Notes: generated by a model not told the origin, from the sequence alone. 64,000 bases of DNA from an uncultured Myxococcales bacterium (GCA_937980205.1 CALJKW010000015.1:1-64000), one strand, 5' to 3'; positions 16,777 to 27,088 are shown, counted from the stretch's first letter. Made by a program: numbers and translations.

Positions 16777-17823
16777 ATGACGTTCGCTAATGCAGTTGGC
16801 GTGGAAGTCATCGTCGTCGGCGGCGGCATCATGGGCATGAGCATCGCGCTCGAGCTCTGCGCGCGAGGCGACCGCGTGACGGTGCTCGAGAAGTCGGTGC
16901 CCGGCGCCGAGGCGTCGAGCGCGGCGGCGGGCATGCTCGCTCCGCAGCTCGAGGCGCACGGGCCCGGCCCGGTGCTCGACCTGGGCCTCCAGTCGCGCGC
17001 GATCTACCCCGCCTGGGTCCGCCGCATCGAAGAGCTCTCGAAGGTCGACGCCGGCTACCGCGAGTGCGGCCTCGAGCGCTTCGGCCCGCGCGAGCACCTC
17101 GAGCCCGTCTACAAGTGGCAGCGCGAGGCGGGCCTCGACGTCGAGTACCGCGGCGATCACCTGTTCTTTCCCGGCGAGCACCAGGTCGAGCCGCCGAAGC
17201 TGATGCGCGCGCTCGCGGTCGCCTGCGCCAACGCCGGAGCCTCGTTCCGCTCGGCCCAGGTGCACGGCGTGGGCGAGCGGTTCGTCGACCTCGGCGCCGA
17301 GCGCCTGCAGGCCGACGCCGTGATCGTCGCCGCCGGCTCGTGGTCGAGCCTGGTCGCAGGAGCACACGTCAGCGCGCGCGTGCTGCAGCCGGTGCGCGGC
17401 CAGCTCCTCGAGCTGCGCATGCGGCTGCCGCCGTTCAAGGCGACGCGCACCGACGGCACCGTCTATCTCGTCTCCCGCGGGGACGGCCGCGTCGTCTGCG
17501 GCTCCACCATGGAGCGCACGGGCTTCGACAAGCGCGTCACCGCTGCAGGCATCGCGTCGATCCTCTCGCGCGCGATCGCGCTGGCGCCTGAGCTCGCCTC
17601 AGCCGAGCTCTACTCGACGTGGGCCGGCCTTCGACCGTGGACCGAGGACGAGCTGCCCATCATCGGCGCAGGCCCGACGGCGGGCGTGTGGCTCGCGACC
17701 GGTCATTTCAGAAATGGAATCCTCCTGGCCCCCATCACTGCGAAGCTGATTTCGCAGGCGGTCCACGGTGACCCACCCGCTCTCGACATGAGCCCCTTCC
17801 GGTTCAACCGCTTTCCTTCGTAA
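16777..17823 (+). CDS. thiO: FAD-dependent glycine oxidase ThiO-like
   Basis: 348 residues. DAO-family flavoprotein; ThiO oxidises glycine to the imine used to build the thiazole of thiamine. FAD-binding VIVVGGGIMGMSIA at the N-terminus, SSAAAGMLAPQLE (the ThiO-type AAGM motif), and the C-terminal TWAGLRPWTEDELPIIG and TGHFRNGILLAP. No other thiamine gene is adjacent, so a different amine substrate is possible. ATG 16777 is used; GTG 16801, directly before the dinucleotide-binding strand, is an alternative. It is divergent from lpdA with only 56 bases between. Confidence 0.85.
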   Translation: MTFANAVGVEVIVVGGGIMGMSIALELCARGDRVTVLEKSVPGAEASSAAAGMLAPQLEAHGPGPVLDLGLQSRAIYPAWVRRIEELSKVDAGYRECGLERFGPREHLEPVYKWQREAGLDVEYRGDHLFFPGEHQVEPPKLMRALAVACANAGASFRSAQVHGVGERFVDLGAERLQADAVIVAAGSWSSLVAGAHVSARVLQPVRGQLLELRMRLPPFKATRTDGTVYLVSRGDGRVVCGSTMERTGFDKRVTAAGIASILSRAIALAPELASAELYSTWAGLRPWTEDELPIIGAGPTAGVWLATGHFRNGILLAPITAKLISQAVHGDPPALDMSPFRFNRFPS

Positions 17824-17837
17824 GCTCCGCCCCGAAC

Positions 17838-19001
17838 GTGGAAGCGATTCCCCCCGTACCCCCGCGCATCCTGATCGTCGACGACGACGAGTCGGTGCGC
17901 GACGTCATCTCGGTGCTCCTCAAGGAAGAGGGCTATCAGTGCGCGACGGCCCCCGGCGCCGACGCGGCGCTCGACATCGCCAGCCAGGAAGACACTCCGC
18001 TCGTCATCAGCGACATGAAGATGCCGGGCAAAGACGGTCTGTGGCTGCTCGAGAAGTTCCGCGAGAACCACCCCGACACGTCCGTCATCATGCTGACCGG
18101 CTTCGGCGACACCGAGGCGGCGGTCGACTGCCTGCGCCGCGGCGCCGTCGACTACCTGCTCAAGCCGCCCAAGCTCACCGATCTCATCCGCGCCATCGAG
18201 CGCGCGCTCGCGAAGCGCCGCATCGAGCTCGCGCGCAAGCGGTACCAGAAGAAGCTCGAGCGCAAGGTGCGTGACCGCACGACCGAGCTGCGCACGGCGC
18301 TCAAAGACATCGCGACGACGTACCAGCACACGCTCTACGCGCTGGTCTCCGCGCTCGACGCGCGCGAGCACGAGACGTCGGACCACTCGCAGCGCGTCGT
18401 CGAGTACACGACGGCGATCGCCCAGCGCCTGGGCATCCGCGGCCCCGAGCTCGACGAGATCGGCCGCGGCGCGCTGCTGCACGACATCGGCAAGATCGGC
18501 GTGCCCGACGCCGTGCTGCTCAAGCCCGGCAAGCTCACTCCCGAGGAGTGGGTCGACATGAGGAAGCACCCGGACATCGGGTACAACATGATCCGCCCGA
18601 TCAAGTTCCTCGCGACCCCGTCGGAGATCGTCCTCTCGCACCAGGAGCGCTGGGACGGCCAGGGCTACCCGCGCTGCCTGAAGGGCCACGAGATTCACAT
18701 CGGCGCGCGCATCTTCTCGGTCGCCGACACGCTCGACGCGATGACGTCCGACCGCCCGTACCGCAAGGGCACCACGTTCGCGAACGCGATCGCCGAGATC
18801 AACCGCTGCGCCGGCTCGCAGTTCGACCCCGAGGTCGTCCGCGCGTTCCTCGACATCGGCGAGGCCGGCCTCATCAAGATCCGCGACGACATGGTCGCCC
18901 GCAAGAAGGAGCTGCAGGAGAAGAACAAAGAGCTCCTCACGGATCCGGCGAACAAGAAGGACACGCCCGCGCCGCCCTCCCCTTCGGCACCCGTGTCGTG
19001 A
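17838..19001 (+). CDS. Response regulator with HD-GYP output domain
   Basis: 387 residues. Receiver domain 10-125 with phosphoacceptor Asp near 57 (VISDMKMPGKDG) and Lys in YLLKPP; coiled linker about 125-165; HD-GYP domain about 165-350 with HDIGKIGVPD (near 215) and SHQERWDGQGYP (near 267). HD-GYP proteins hydrolyse cyclic-di-GMP, as in RpfG. Here the usual HHE triad reads HQE, so activity should not be taken for granted. The C-terminus is a charged, Pro-rich tail. GTG start. It follows thiO by 14 bases and its stop overlaps the GTG start of moaA (GTGA). No partner kinase is adjacent. Confidence 0.92.
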   Translation: MEAIPPVPPRILIVDDDESVRDVISVLLKEEGYQCATAPGADAALDIASQEDTPLVISDMKMPGKDGLWLLEKFRENHPDTSVIMLTGFGDTEAAVDCLRRGAVDYLLKPPKLTDLIRAIERALAKRRIELARKRYQKKLERKVRDRTTELRTALKDIATTYQHTLYALVSALDAREHETSDHSQRVVEYTTAIAQRLGIRGPELDEIGRGALLHDIGKIGVPDAVLLKPGKLTPEEWVDMRKHPDIGYNMIRPIKFLATPSEIVLSHQERWDGQGYPRCLKGHEIHIGARIFSVADTLDAMTSDRPYRKGTTFANAIAEINRCAGSQFDPEVVRAFLDIGEAGLIKIRDDMVARKKELQEKNKELLTDPANKKDTPAPPSPSAPVS

Positions 19002-20005
19002 CCTCCGACGCGCTGGCGCGGCCGTTACGCAACCTGCGCATCAGCGTCACCGATCGCTGCAACCTCCGCTGTGCCTACTGCATGCCGGAGGAGGACTACG
19101 TCTGGCTGCCGAACGGCGAGATCCTCTCCTTCGAGGAGATCTCCGCGCTCGTCGATCGCTTCATCGCGCTCGGCGTCCGCAAGGTGCGCCTCACCGGCGG
19201 AGAGCCCCTGCTCCGCCGCGATCTGCCCAAGCTCGTCGAGCTGCTCGCGAAGAAGCCCCTCGAGGATCTCGCGCTGACCACGAACGGCGTGCTGCTCGCC
19301 GATCACGCCAAGGCGCTCGCCGACGCCGGCCTCCACCGCGTCACCGTGTCGCTCGACACGCTGAAGCCCGCCCGCTTCGTGGCCCTCACCCGGCGCGACG
19401 CGCTGGCGAAGGTCATCGCCGGCATCGAAGAGGCCTCGCGCCGCTTCGCGAAGGGCCTCAAGCTCGACACCGTGGTCATCAAGGGCCTCAACGACGACGA
19501 GCTCGGAGAGCTGCTCGCCTTCGGCGCCCGGGTGAACGCCGAGGTGCGGTTCATCGAGTACATGGACGTCGGCGGCGCCACCTTGTGGAGCCGCGAGCAG
19601 GTCTTCAGCCGCGCCGAGATCCTCGCGCGCGTCGGTGATGCCGAGGCGATCGTCGAAGACTCGACCGCGCCCGCCGAGCGCTTTCGCCTGCCCGACGGCC
19701 GCACCTTCGGGATCATCGCGTCGACGACGGCTCCGTTCTGCCGCACCTGCGATCGCGCGCGCCTGACCGCCGACGGCATGTTCTTCACCTGCCTCTATGC
19801 ACGCAGCGGCACCGACCTGAAGACGCCGCTGCGCGCCGGCGCGTCGCCCGCGGAGCTCGAGTCGCTCTTGCGCGGCGTGTGGTCGGCCCGTACCGATCGC
19901 GGCGCCGAGCAGCGCCTCGCCCTGCGCGATCAGCGGGCCGCGCTGTTCCGTCACGAAGAGCTCAACGGCGACCCGCACCTCGAGATGCACACGCGCGGCG
20001 GCTGA
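18998..20005 (+). CDS. moaA: GTP 3',8-cyclase MoaA
   Basis: 335 residues. Radical SAM enzyme for the first step of molybdenum cofactor synthesis. N-terminal cluster motif CNLRCAYC (about 20-27), LTGGEPLLRRDL, the C-terminal cluster motif CRTCDRARLTADGMFFTC, and the C-terminal Gly-Gly that in MoaA reaches the active site. The GTG start overlaps the stop of the HD-GYP regulator, so the two are translationally coupled. moeA lies 13 kb away and moaC is not in the window. Confidence 0.95.
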   Translation: MTSDALARPLRNLRISVTDRCNLRCAYCMPEEDYVWLPNGEILSFEEISALVDRFIALGVRKVRLTGGEPLLRRDLPKLVELLAKKPLEDLALTTNGVLLADHAKALADAGLHRVTVSLDTLKPARFVALTRRDALAKVIAGIEEASRRFAKGLKLDTVVIKGLNDDELGELLAFGARVNAEVRFIEYMDVGGATLWSREQVFSRAEILARVGDAEAIVEDSTAPAERFRLPDGRTFGIIASTTAPFCRTCDRARLTADGMFFTCLYARSGTDLKTPLRAGASPAELESLLRGVWSARTDRGAEQRLALRDQRAALFRHEELNGDPHLEMHTRGG

Positions 20006-20023
20006 CGGTACATTCCGCCCGCG

Positions 20024-20701
20024 ATGGGACTGCTGCTCGCGCTCGCGCTGCTGGCCGGCGACCCGGGGGCCGACTGGTCCGCCGAGCCCGCTCCACAGCA
20101 GCAGGTGCCCCCAGCCTCACCGCCGCCGGCCGTCGCCGCCGAGCGGACCTCGGCGCCCGACGTGAGCGCCTCGCACCCGCTCGAGAGGCAGTTCGCTGCC
20201 CAGAAGGAGTTCTCCGCGGGTGCGCTTCAGAGCACCTTCCGGATGGGCGTGCAGCTCGACGTCGGCGTGTCTCCGGAGTCCTTCGGCCAGCTCGGTGCAA
20301 CGTTCGACTTCGCGTGGTTCCCCATCCGCTACCTGCGGCTGCACGCGAACGTAGGCTCCGCGTGGGTCCCCGGCACGCGCTTCGTCGGCGGCGTTCAGAG
20401 CCACGGCGCGGTGCGGGTGATGGGTGGCGCCGACGGCGTGCTGCCCTTCAATTGGGGCGAGCTGTTCATGGGGCTCGAGTCGGGCACCGCGTTCACTGAC
20501 GTCAGCGGCATCTGCTTCCAGTTCGGCTGTCCCTCCAACTGGCAATGGCAGCCGACGCTGCGCTGGCGCACGGGCTTCGACGTCACGACGCTGCGGCCGG
20601 TCATCCTCGGCCTCGACGTCGGCTACGCCTTCATCGCGTCGCCGCAGTCGGGCGACGTCCAGTTCGCCGAGCTGCACGGTCGCCTCGGGTTCTCGCTCTG
20701 A
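20024..20701 (+). CDS. Secreted, probably outer-membrane beta-barrel protein
   Basis: 225 residues. Signal peptide MGLLLALALLAG, a Pro/Ala-rich linker, then alternating amphipathic beta strands (GVQLDVGVSPE, LHANVGSAWV, LRWRTGFDVTT, LGLDVGYAFI) and a C-terminus ending in Phe-Ser-Leu, as expected for a small 8-10 strand outer-membrane barrel. No family recognised. Its TGA overlaps the ATG of the Ser/Thr kinase, so it may be co-regulated or functionally tied to it. It begins 18 bases after moaA. Confidence 0.7.
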   Translation: MGLLLALALLAGDPGADWSAEPAPQQQVPPASPPPAVAAERTSAPDVSASHPLERQFAAQKEFSAGALQSTFRMGVQLDVGVSPESFGQLGATFDFAWFPIRYLRLHANVGSAWVPGTRFVGGVQSHGAVRVMGGADGVLPFNWGELFMGLESGTAFTDVSGICFQFGCPSNWQWQPTLRWRTGFDVTTLRPVILGLDVGYAFIASPQSGDVQFAELHGRLGFSL

Positions 20702-22095
20702 TGACGGACCCCCTCGTCGGGAAGACGGTCGGCGACTACCGCATCGTCGCGCCGCTCGGCGAGGGCGGCATGGGCATCGTCTACGCCGGCGTGGACCCGC
20801 GCCTCGACAAGAAGGTCGCGATCAAGGTGCTCAAGCTCGAGGGCGCCGAGCAGGACCGGCTGATCGCCGAGGCGGTCGCCGTCAACGCCGTCGGCCACCG
20901 CAACGTCGTCACCATCTTCGGCAGCGGCCCCCTGCCCGACGGCCGCCGCTACATCGTCATGGAGTACCTCGACGGCCAGCCGCTCGACGCCTACCTGGCC
21001 GACAAGGGCACCCTGCCGCCGCTCGAGGTGTGCGAGCTGTTGCAGGACGTCTGCGCTCCGCTGCACGCGGCACATCAGCGCGGCGTGGTTCACCGCGACT
21101 TGAAGCCGCAGAACATCTTCCTGGTGAAGCAGGCCGACGGCGTGCCGTTCGTGAAGGTGCTCGACTTCGGCCTGGCGCGGCTGCGCGTCGCCACGAAGAC
21201 GTGGGACGAGTCGCAGACGCGCGACCTCGTGCTCGAGGGGACGCCGGAGTACATGTCGCCCGAGCAGTGCACGTCACAGCCGATCGGCGCGTGGACGGAC
21301 CTCTACGCCCTCGGCACCATCGCCTACGAGCTGCTCAGCGGAGCGCCGCCCTTCCGCGACCCCAACGCCGCCGCCATCGAGGTGATGACGCGGAAGGTGC
21401 GAAGGCCGGCCCCGAAGCTCGACGTGCCGGGGGTTCCCCCGCAGCTGGTCACGCTCGTCGCGCAGCTGCTCGAGACGGATCCGCTCAAGCGCCCCTCGTC
21501 TGCCGACGCCGTGCGCAACCAGCTGCGCCGCATCGCGCGGATGCTCCGCGAGGGAGCGAGCGACGTACGCATGACCGGCCCTCAGGCCGAGCCGGTCGCG
21601 CCGGCGCCGAAGCCGAAGCCGGCGGCGCCGCCGACGGACAAGGTTCCGCCGCTGCGCGCGTCGAAGGCGCCGTTCGTCGCCGGCGGCGTCGTGCTCGCCG
21701 TCCTCCTCGCCGCAGGTGGAGCGGCGCTGCTGCTGCGCAAGCCGGCTGCTCCTCCTCCGGTTCCGGCGCCGCCGCCCGTGCCCGAGGGGGTCGAGAGGAA
21801 GCCGCCACCGGAGGACGACGAGGTGCTCTCGGACCTTCCGCCGGCGGTCGACGCGGGGGCCGCGGCGGTCGTCGAGGCGCCGAGGCCGCGCCGACCGAGC
21901 GCGCCCTCGCTCGACGAGCTGCAGAAGAAGCTCGCCTCGATGGAGTCGCGGCACAAGGCGATGAAGGAGCCCGACCCCGAGGCGCGCGTCGCGCTCAACT
22001 CCTTCCGCGTGCGCATCACGGTCGTCAGCAGCCCGGCCGACCGCGCCGAGCTGATGAGGGACTTCGTGGCGTGGGAGAAGAAGTACGGCCGCTGA
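20701..22095 (+). CDS. Membrane-anchored Ser/Thr protein kinase
   Basis: 464 residues. Hanks-type kinase domain about 12-285: Gly-rich loop GEGGMG, VAIKVLKL with the ATP-binding Lys, VHRDLKPQN catalytic loop, DFGLAR and PEYMSPEQ. A Pro-rich juxtamembrane segment is followed by one transmembrane helix near 322-345 and a periplasmic part with Pro-rich sequence and a short coiled coil (about 400-464). This is the topology of PknB/Pkn2-type kinases abundant in myxobacteria. ATG 20701 overlaps the previous stop. The periplasmic part has no recognised sensor domain. Confidence 0.92.
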   Translation: MTDPLVGKTVGDYRIVAPLGEGGMGIVYAGVDPRLDKKVAIKVLKLEGAEQDRLIAEAVAVNAVGHRNVVTIFGSGPLPDGRRYIVMEYLDGQPLDAYLADKGTLPPLEVCELLQDVCAPLHAAHQRGVVHRDLKPQNIFLVKQADGVPFVKVLDFGLARLRVATKTWDESQTRDLVLEGTPEYMSPEQCTSQPIGAWTDLYALGTIAYELLSGAPPFRDPNAAAIEVMTRKVRRPAPKLDVPGVPPQLVTLVAQLLETDPLKRPSSADAVRNQLRRIARMLREGASDVRMTGPQAEPVAPAPKPKPAAPPTDKVPPLRASKAPFVAGGVVLAVLLAAGGAALLLRKPAAPPPVPAPPPVPEGVERKPPPEDDEVLSDLPPAVDAGAAAVVEAPRPRRPSAPSLDELQKKLASMESRHKAMKEPDPEARVALNSFRVRITVVSSPADRAELMRDFVAWEKKYGR

Positions 22096-22104
22096 GCGCC
22101 CGCT

Positions 22105-24464
22105 CTACGCGCGCAGCGCGCCGCCGAGCTGCTTCTGCACCTCGTCGACGATGCGCTGGTGCGCGACCCTGACCTCGTCGTCGGTGAGCGTCTTCTCCGC
22201 GGACCGGTACTCGAGCGCGAACGCGACGTTCTTGGTGCCGGGAGCGAGCTGGGCGCCGGTGTACACGTCGAACACCTGCGCATCGACGAGCAGCGGCTTG
22301 CCGATCTCGAGGATCAGCTTGCGCAGCTGCACGGCCTGCAGCTCCTGCTTCACGACGAGCGCGATGTCGCGGCGCACGGACGGGTACGCCGAGAGCGGCT
22401 GCACCTTCGGCACGAGCTTCGCGGCGGCGACGAGCTTCTCGACCTCGAGCTGGAAGAGGTACACGCCCGCCGGAGCGTCCAACGCGCGCGCGGCCCGCGG
22501 GTGCAGCTCGCCGACCGTGCCGAGCACCGTGCCGTTCGCGACGACCTGCGCGGACGCGCGCGGGTGGTACCAGGGCGACTCGAACGTGACCCACGTGGCC
22601 TCGATGTGCAGCGCCGAGAGCACCGCCTCGACCGCCGCCTTCGCGTCGTAGAAGTCGACGACGGCGTCCTTCGCCGTCCAGGTGCGGGCGCCGTCACGCA
22701 GGCCCCAGAGCACTCCGGCGACCTCGAGGGTCTCGACGGCGACGGGGCGCGCGCCCTTCCCGCCTTCGGCGTCGGGCCGGTAGCTGCGGCCCCACTCGTA
22801 GAGCTTGAGGCCCTGAGCCTGGTGCCGCATCGAGCGGACGACGTTCGGGACGAGGCTCGCGTAGAGCGTCGTGCGCATCACCGACTGCTCGGTGCTCAGC
22901 GGATTGGAGATGGCGATCGCGCCCTCCTGCGTCCCGAACGCGGCCAGCTCTTGAGGCGCGACGAACGAGTAGTTCACGACCTCGTCGACGCCCTGCCCCG
23001 CGAGCGCGGAGCGGATGCGCCGCTCGGCGATCACCTCCGGCTTGTCGGGCGACAGCGTCGCCAGCGAGCTGGGCAGCTTGAGCGGGATGAGCTCGTACCC
23101 ACGGATGCGCGCGAGCTCTTCGATCAAGTCTTCCTCGCGGGCGACGTCGGTGCGCCAGTGCGGCACCTGCCACTCCGCCCCGCTCTTCTCGAAGCCGAGC
23201 GCCTGGAGGATGCGATCGCCCTCGGCGGGCGGCACGTCGACGCCGAGCAGCTCGCTGACGCGCTTGGGGCTGAGCTTCACCTTCTTCGGCGCGACCGGCT
23301 TCGGGTACACGTCGACGATGCCCGGCAGCACCGTGCCGCCGCCGAGCTCGGCGATGAGCTGCGCGGCGCGGTCGGCCACCTTCGGCACGGCGCCGACGTC
23401 GGTGCCACGCTCGAAGCGGTGCGACGACTCGGTGTGCAGCGCGTGTCGCTTGCTCGTGCGGCGCACCGCGGGCGGGTGGAACGTGGCGCACTCGAGCAGC
23501 ACCCGGGTCGTGGAGTCCGTGACCTCGCTGGTGGCGCCGCCCATCACGCCGGCGAGGGCGAGCGGCTGATCGCGGTCGCAGATGAGCAGGTCCTCGGCGT
23601 CGAGCGTGCGCTCCTTGCCGTCGAGGGTCTTCAGCTTCTCGCCCGCCTTGGCGAGGCGGACGACGATCTGCGCGCCGGCGAGCTTGTCGAGGTCGAACGC
23701 GTGCAGCGGCTGCCCGTACTCGAGCATCACGTAGTTCGTGACGTCGACGAGGTTGTTGATGGAGCGCACGCCGCACGCCTCGAGGCGCCGCTTCAGCCAG
23801 TCCGGAGACGGCTTCACCTTCACGCCCTCGATCACGCGCGCGGCGTACCGCAGGCAGCGGGTCGGGTCTTCGACGCGCACCGTGATCTTCGACGACGCCG
23901 CCGCGCCGCCTTCGGCCGGGGCCTTCGACGGGTACTTCACCGACTGCCCGGTGAGCGCGGCGACCTCGCGCGCGATGCCGAGGTGGCACAGCGCGTCGCC
24001 GCGGTTGGGCGTCACGTTCACCTCGAAGGTGACGCGATCGATGGGCGCGCCGACCTTCGTGTCGGGCGGGAGGATGAGCAGGCCCTCGTGATCGTCCGAG
24101 AAGCCCAGCTCGCGCGCGGAGCAGAGCATTCCCGAGCTCTTCACTCCGCGGAGCTCGGCCTCCTTGATCTCCGTGCCGTTCGGCAGGCGGGTGCCGACGG
24201 TGGCGACGGGGACGATGTCTCCGACCTTGTAGTTCTTGGCGCCGCAGACGATCTGCGTGGGGCCCTTGCCGAAGTCGACCTTGGTGACCGACAGCTTGTC
24301 GGCCTGCGGGTGCTTCACGGACTCGAGGATCTTGCCCGCGAGCACGCCGGCGGGCGGCCGCTCGATGGCTTCGACCTCGAGGCCCGCGAAGGTGAGCTTC
24401 TTCGCCAGCTCGTCGGCCGGCGGGAGCGTCACGTAGTCACTGAGCCATTCCAGAGAGACCTTCA

Positions 24465-24465
<1 letters not shown>
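22105..24465 (-). CDS. pheT: Phenylalanine--tRNA ligase beta subunit
   Basis: 786 residues, full length. Charges tRNA-Phe together with PheS. N-terminal MKVSLEWLSDYV, then the EMAP-II-like tRNA-binding domain (about 40-150), B3/B4 editing region (about 215-390, DVTNYVMLEYGQPLHAFD), B5 domain and a C-terminal ferredoxin-fold anticodon-binding domain (about 690-786, SAYPSVRRDIALVV). The ATG overlaps the last base of the pheS TAA. The 3' end lies 10 bases from the convergent kinase gene. Confidence 0.97.
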
Positions 24466-25523
<1,058 letters not shown>

Positions 25524-25534
25524 AGCTGAAATTC

Positions 25535-25601
25535 AGCCGGTGCAGGAGTCGAACCCGCCGCGCGTGGTTTTGGAGACCTCGCTGTGCCCAGCACCCCGGC
25601 T
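25535..25601 (-). other. tRNA-Trp-like (possibly degenerate) element
   Basis: On the minus strand this 67-base stretch folds roughly as a tRNA: acceptor AGCCGGG against ACCGGCT (six of seven pairs, one G-A mismatch), D stem GCTG/CAGC with only four loop bases, an anticodon arm GGTCTCCAAAACC with anticodon CCA (the core of tRNA-Trp), and a good T arm GCGGG-TTCGACT-CCTGC. The missing base 26, the short D loop and the lack of CCA argue for a pseudo-tRNA or a tRNA mimic in the pheS leader rather than a working tRNA. Confidence 0.45.
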
Positions 25602-25630
25602 AGAAGGAATCACCAGCGCCAGAATGCAAA

Positions 25631-25661
25631 GCAAAGAGCCATGCGCCGTGAGACGCATGGC
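25631..25661 (-). terminator. Hairpin terminator after rplT
   Basis: A perfect 8-base inverted repeat, GCCATGCG/CGCATGGC (25638-25645 and 25654-25661), followed on the minus strand by TCTTTGCTTTGC. The tail is T-rich but broken, so termination may be partial, which would allow read-through into pheS-pheT. Confidence 0.65.
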
Positions 25662-25687
25662 CCTTGGAAAACCTGAACTGAAACCGC

Positions 25688-26032
25688 TTACGCCTTCGCG
25701 ACGTCGGCGACGGCGGCGAACCCCTTCGGGTCCGCGACGGCGAGGTCGGCGAGCACCTTGCGGTCCAGCGCGACCTTGGCCTTGCTCAGGCCGGCGATCA
25801 GCTTCGAGTACGACAGGCCCAGCGAGCGGGCGGCCGCGTTGATGCGGACGATCCACAGGCTGCGGAAGTCGCGCTTCTTGCGCGCGCGATCGCGCGACGC
25901 GTAGTCGAGCGCGCGCTCGACGGCCTGGTTCGCGCGCTTGTAGCAGTTCTTCCGGCGGCCACGGTAACCCTTGGCCAGCTTCAGGATCCGATTACGACGG
26001 CGACGAGCTTTGAAACCCTTCTTGACTCGCAT
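25688..26032 (-). CDS. rplT: 50S ribosomal protein L20
   Basis: 114 residues, standard length. Starts MRVKKGFKARRRRNRILKLA and contains the conserved RDFRSLWIVRINAAAR. L20 binds 23S rRNA early in large-subunit assembly and in several bacteria represses its own operon. It begins 6 bases after the rpmI stop. Confidence 0.98.
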   Translation of the reverse strand: MRVKKGFKARRRRNRILKLAKGYRGRRKNCYKRANQAVERALDYASRDRARKKRDFRSLWIVRINAAARSLGLSYSKLIAGLSKAKVALDRKVLADLAVADPKGFAAVADVAKA

Positions 26033-26038
26033 GTGACT

Positions 26039-26248
26039 TCAGTTCGCCCCGTAGGGGAACAGCTCCTTGATGACCTTCTTCGCGTCCATGTCGCGAAGGT
26101 GAGAGGTACCGCGGTTGCGGCGACGCCGGTCCATCGACTTGGCGTGGGTAAAGAGGTGCTTTCCGAACGCGCGGGCGTGCTTCACCTGGCCGCTCTTCTT
26201 CACCTGAAAGCGCTTCTTCGCTCCGCTCTTCGTCTTCAGCTTCGGCAT
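26039..26248 (-). CDS. rpmI: 50S ribosomal protein L35
   Basis: 69 residues. Typical MPKLKTKSGAKKRF start and Lys/Arg-rich sequence ending KKVIKELFPYGAN. It lies between infC and rplT as in most bacteria, 36 bases after infC. Confidence 0.97.
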   Translation of the reverse strand: MPKLKTKSGAKKRFQVKKSGQVKHARAFGKHLFTHAKSMDRRRRNRGTSHLRDMDAKKVIKELFPYGAN

Positions 26249-26284
26249 AAGGGCGGCGCTCGTATCGGCAAACCGCCCGTGCTG

Positions 26285-27010
26285 TCAACCCTGAGGAGCG
26301 GGATGAGCCTTCGCGCCGCCCGGATTCGGGGGAGCCGAAGGCGCCGGAGGAGCCCCGCCGGCCGGGCCCGCCGCCGGACCGCCGGGCTTGTGGCCCTCGT
26401 CCTTGTGGTCGTGGGCGTGCTTCTCGGCGTGGCGCGCTTCCTTCTCCTTCTCGTGCGCGATGGCCTGCTGGCGGTGATGCTCGCGAGCCTTCTGCGCGAC
26501 CTTGGAGTTCGGCGCGATGATCATGAACATCTGCCGGCCTTCCATGCGGGGCGCGGTCTCGACGACGGCGATGTCCTTCGTGTCCTTGATCACGTCGTCG
26601 AGCACGGCCTGGCCGAGCTCGCGGTGCGTGATCTCGCGGCCGCGGAACATGATCGTGATCTTCGCCTTGTGACCTTCTTCGATGAAGGACTTCACATTGC
26701 GGATCTTGAAGTCGTAGTCGTGCTCTTCGGTCTTGGGGCGCAGCTTCACCTCTTTGACCTTGATGACGATCTGCTTCTTCTTGGCGTCGTTGGCCTTCTT
26801 CTTCTCTTCGTACTTGAAGCGGCCGTAGTCCATGATCTTGCAGACCGGGGGCTTCGACATCGGGTTGACCTCGACGAGGTCGAGGCCCTCCGTCTGTGCG
26901 CGCTCCAGCGCTGCTTCGATGGACAGAACTCCGAGTTGCTCACCCTGAGGCCCCACCACGCGTACTTCACGTGCGCGGATGCGGCGGTTGGTTCTCTGAT
27001 CGCGTGCGAT
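26285..27010 (-). CDS. infC: Translation initiation factor IF-3 with C-terminal extension, ATC start
   Basis: About 241 residues. IF3 binds the 30S subunit and rejects non-canonical start codons. N-domain begins ARDQRTNRRIRAREVRVV; C-domain has KAKITIMFRGREITHRELG. After the normal end near residue 178 comes a 60-residue tail, first His/Lys/Glu-rich, then Gly/Ala/Pro-rich. The only start that fits the family and the strong AAGGAG site (27018-27023, 7-base spacer) is ATC at 27010. A rare start fits the known autoregulation of infC, which starts with AUU in E. coli. M. xanthus Dsg is an IF3 with a similar tail, linked to development; that parallel is from memory. Confidence 0.93.
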   Translation of the reverse strand: MARDQRTNRRIRAREVRVVGPQGEQLGVLSIEAALERAQTEGLDLVEVNPMSKPPVCKIMDYGRFKYEEKKKANDAKKKQIVIKVKEVKLRPKTEEHDYDFKIRNVKSFIEEGHKAKITIMFRGREITHRELGQAVLDDVIKDTKDIAVVETAPRMEGRQMFMIIAPNSKVAQKAREHHRQQAIAHEKEKEARHAEKHAHDHKDEGHKPGGPAAGPAGGAPPAPSAPPNPGGAKAHPAPQG

Positions 27011-27017
27011 GGGTGAG

Positions 27018-27023
27018 CTCCTT
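27018..27023 (-). promoter_or_regulatory. Shine-Dalgarno site that fixes the ATC start of infC
   Basis: AAGGAG on the minus strand, 7 bases before ATC 27010. No ATG, GTG or TTG with comparable spacing exists in this frame before the conserved IF3 N-terminus. Confidence 0.8.
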
Positions 27024-27060
27024 GTAGGGTCTTGCGGTCTTACGGGTTGAAGGGGCGCGC

Positions 27061-27088
27061 AATGTACCGACCGCTCCCCCACAGTCAA
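27061..27088 (-). promoter_or_regulatory. Sigma-70-type promoter for infC operon
   Basis: -35 TTGACT (27088-27083) and -10 TACATT (27066-27061) with a 16-base spacer on the minus strand. Transcription would start near 27054, giving a leader of about 45 bases before the infC start. It lies in the 139-base divergent gap with spoVG. Confidence 0.55.
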
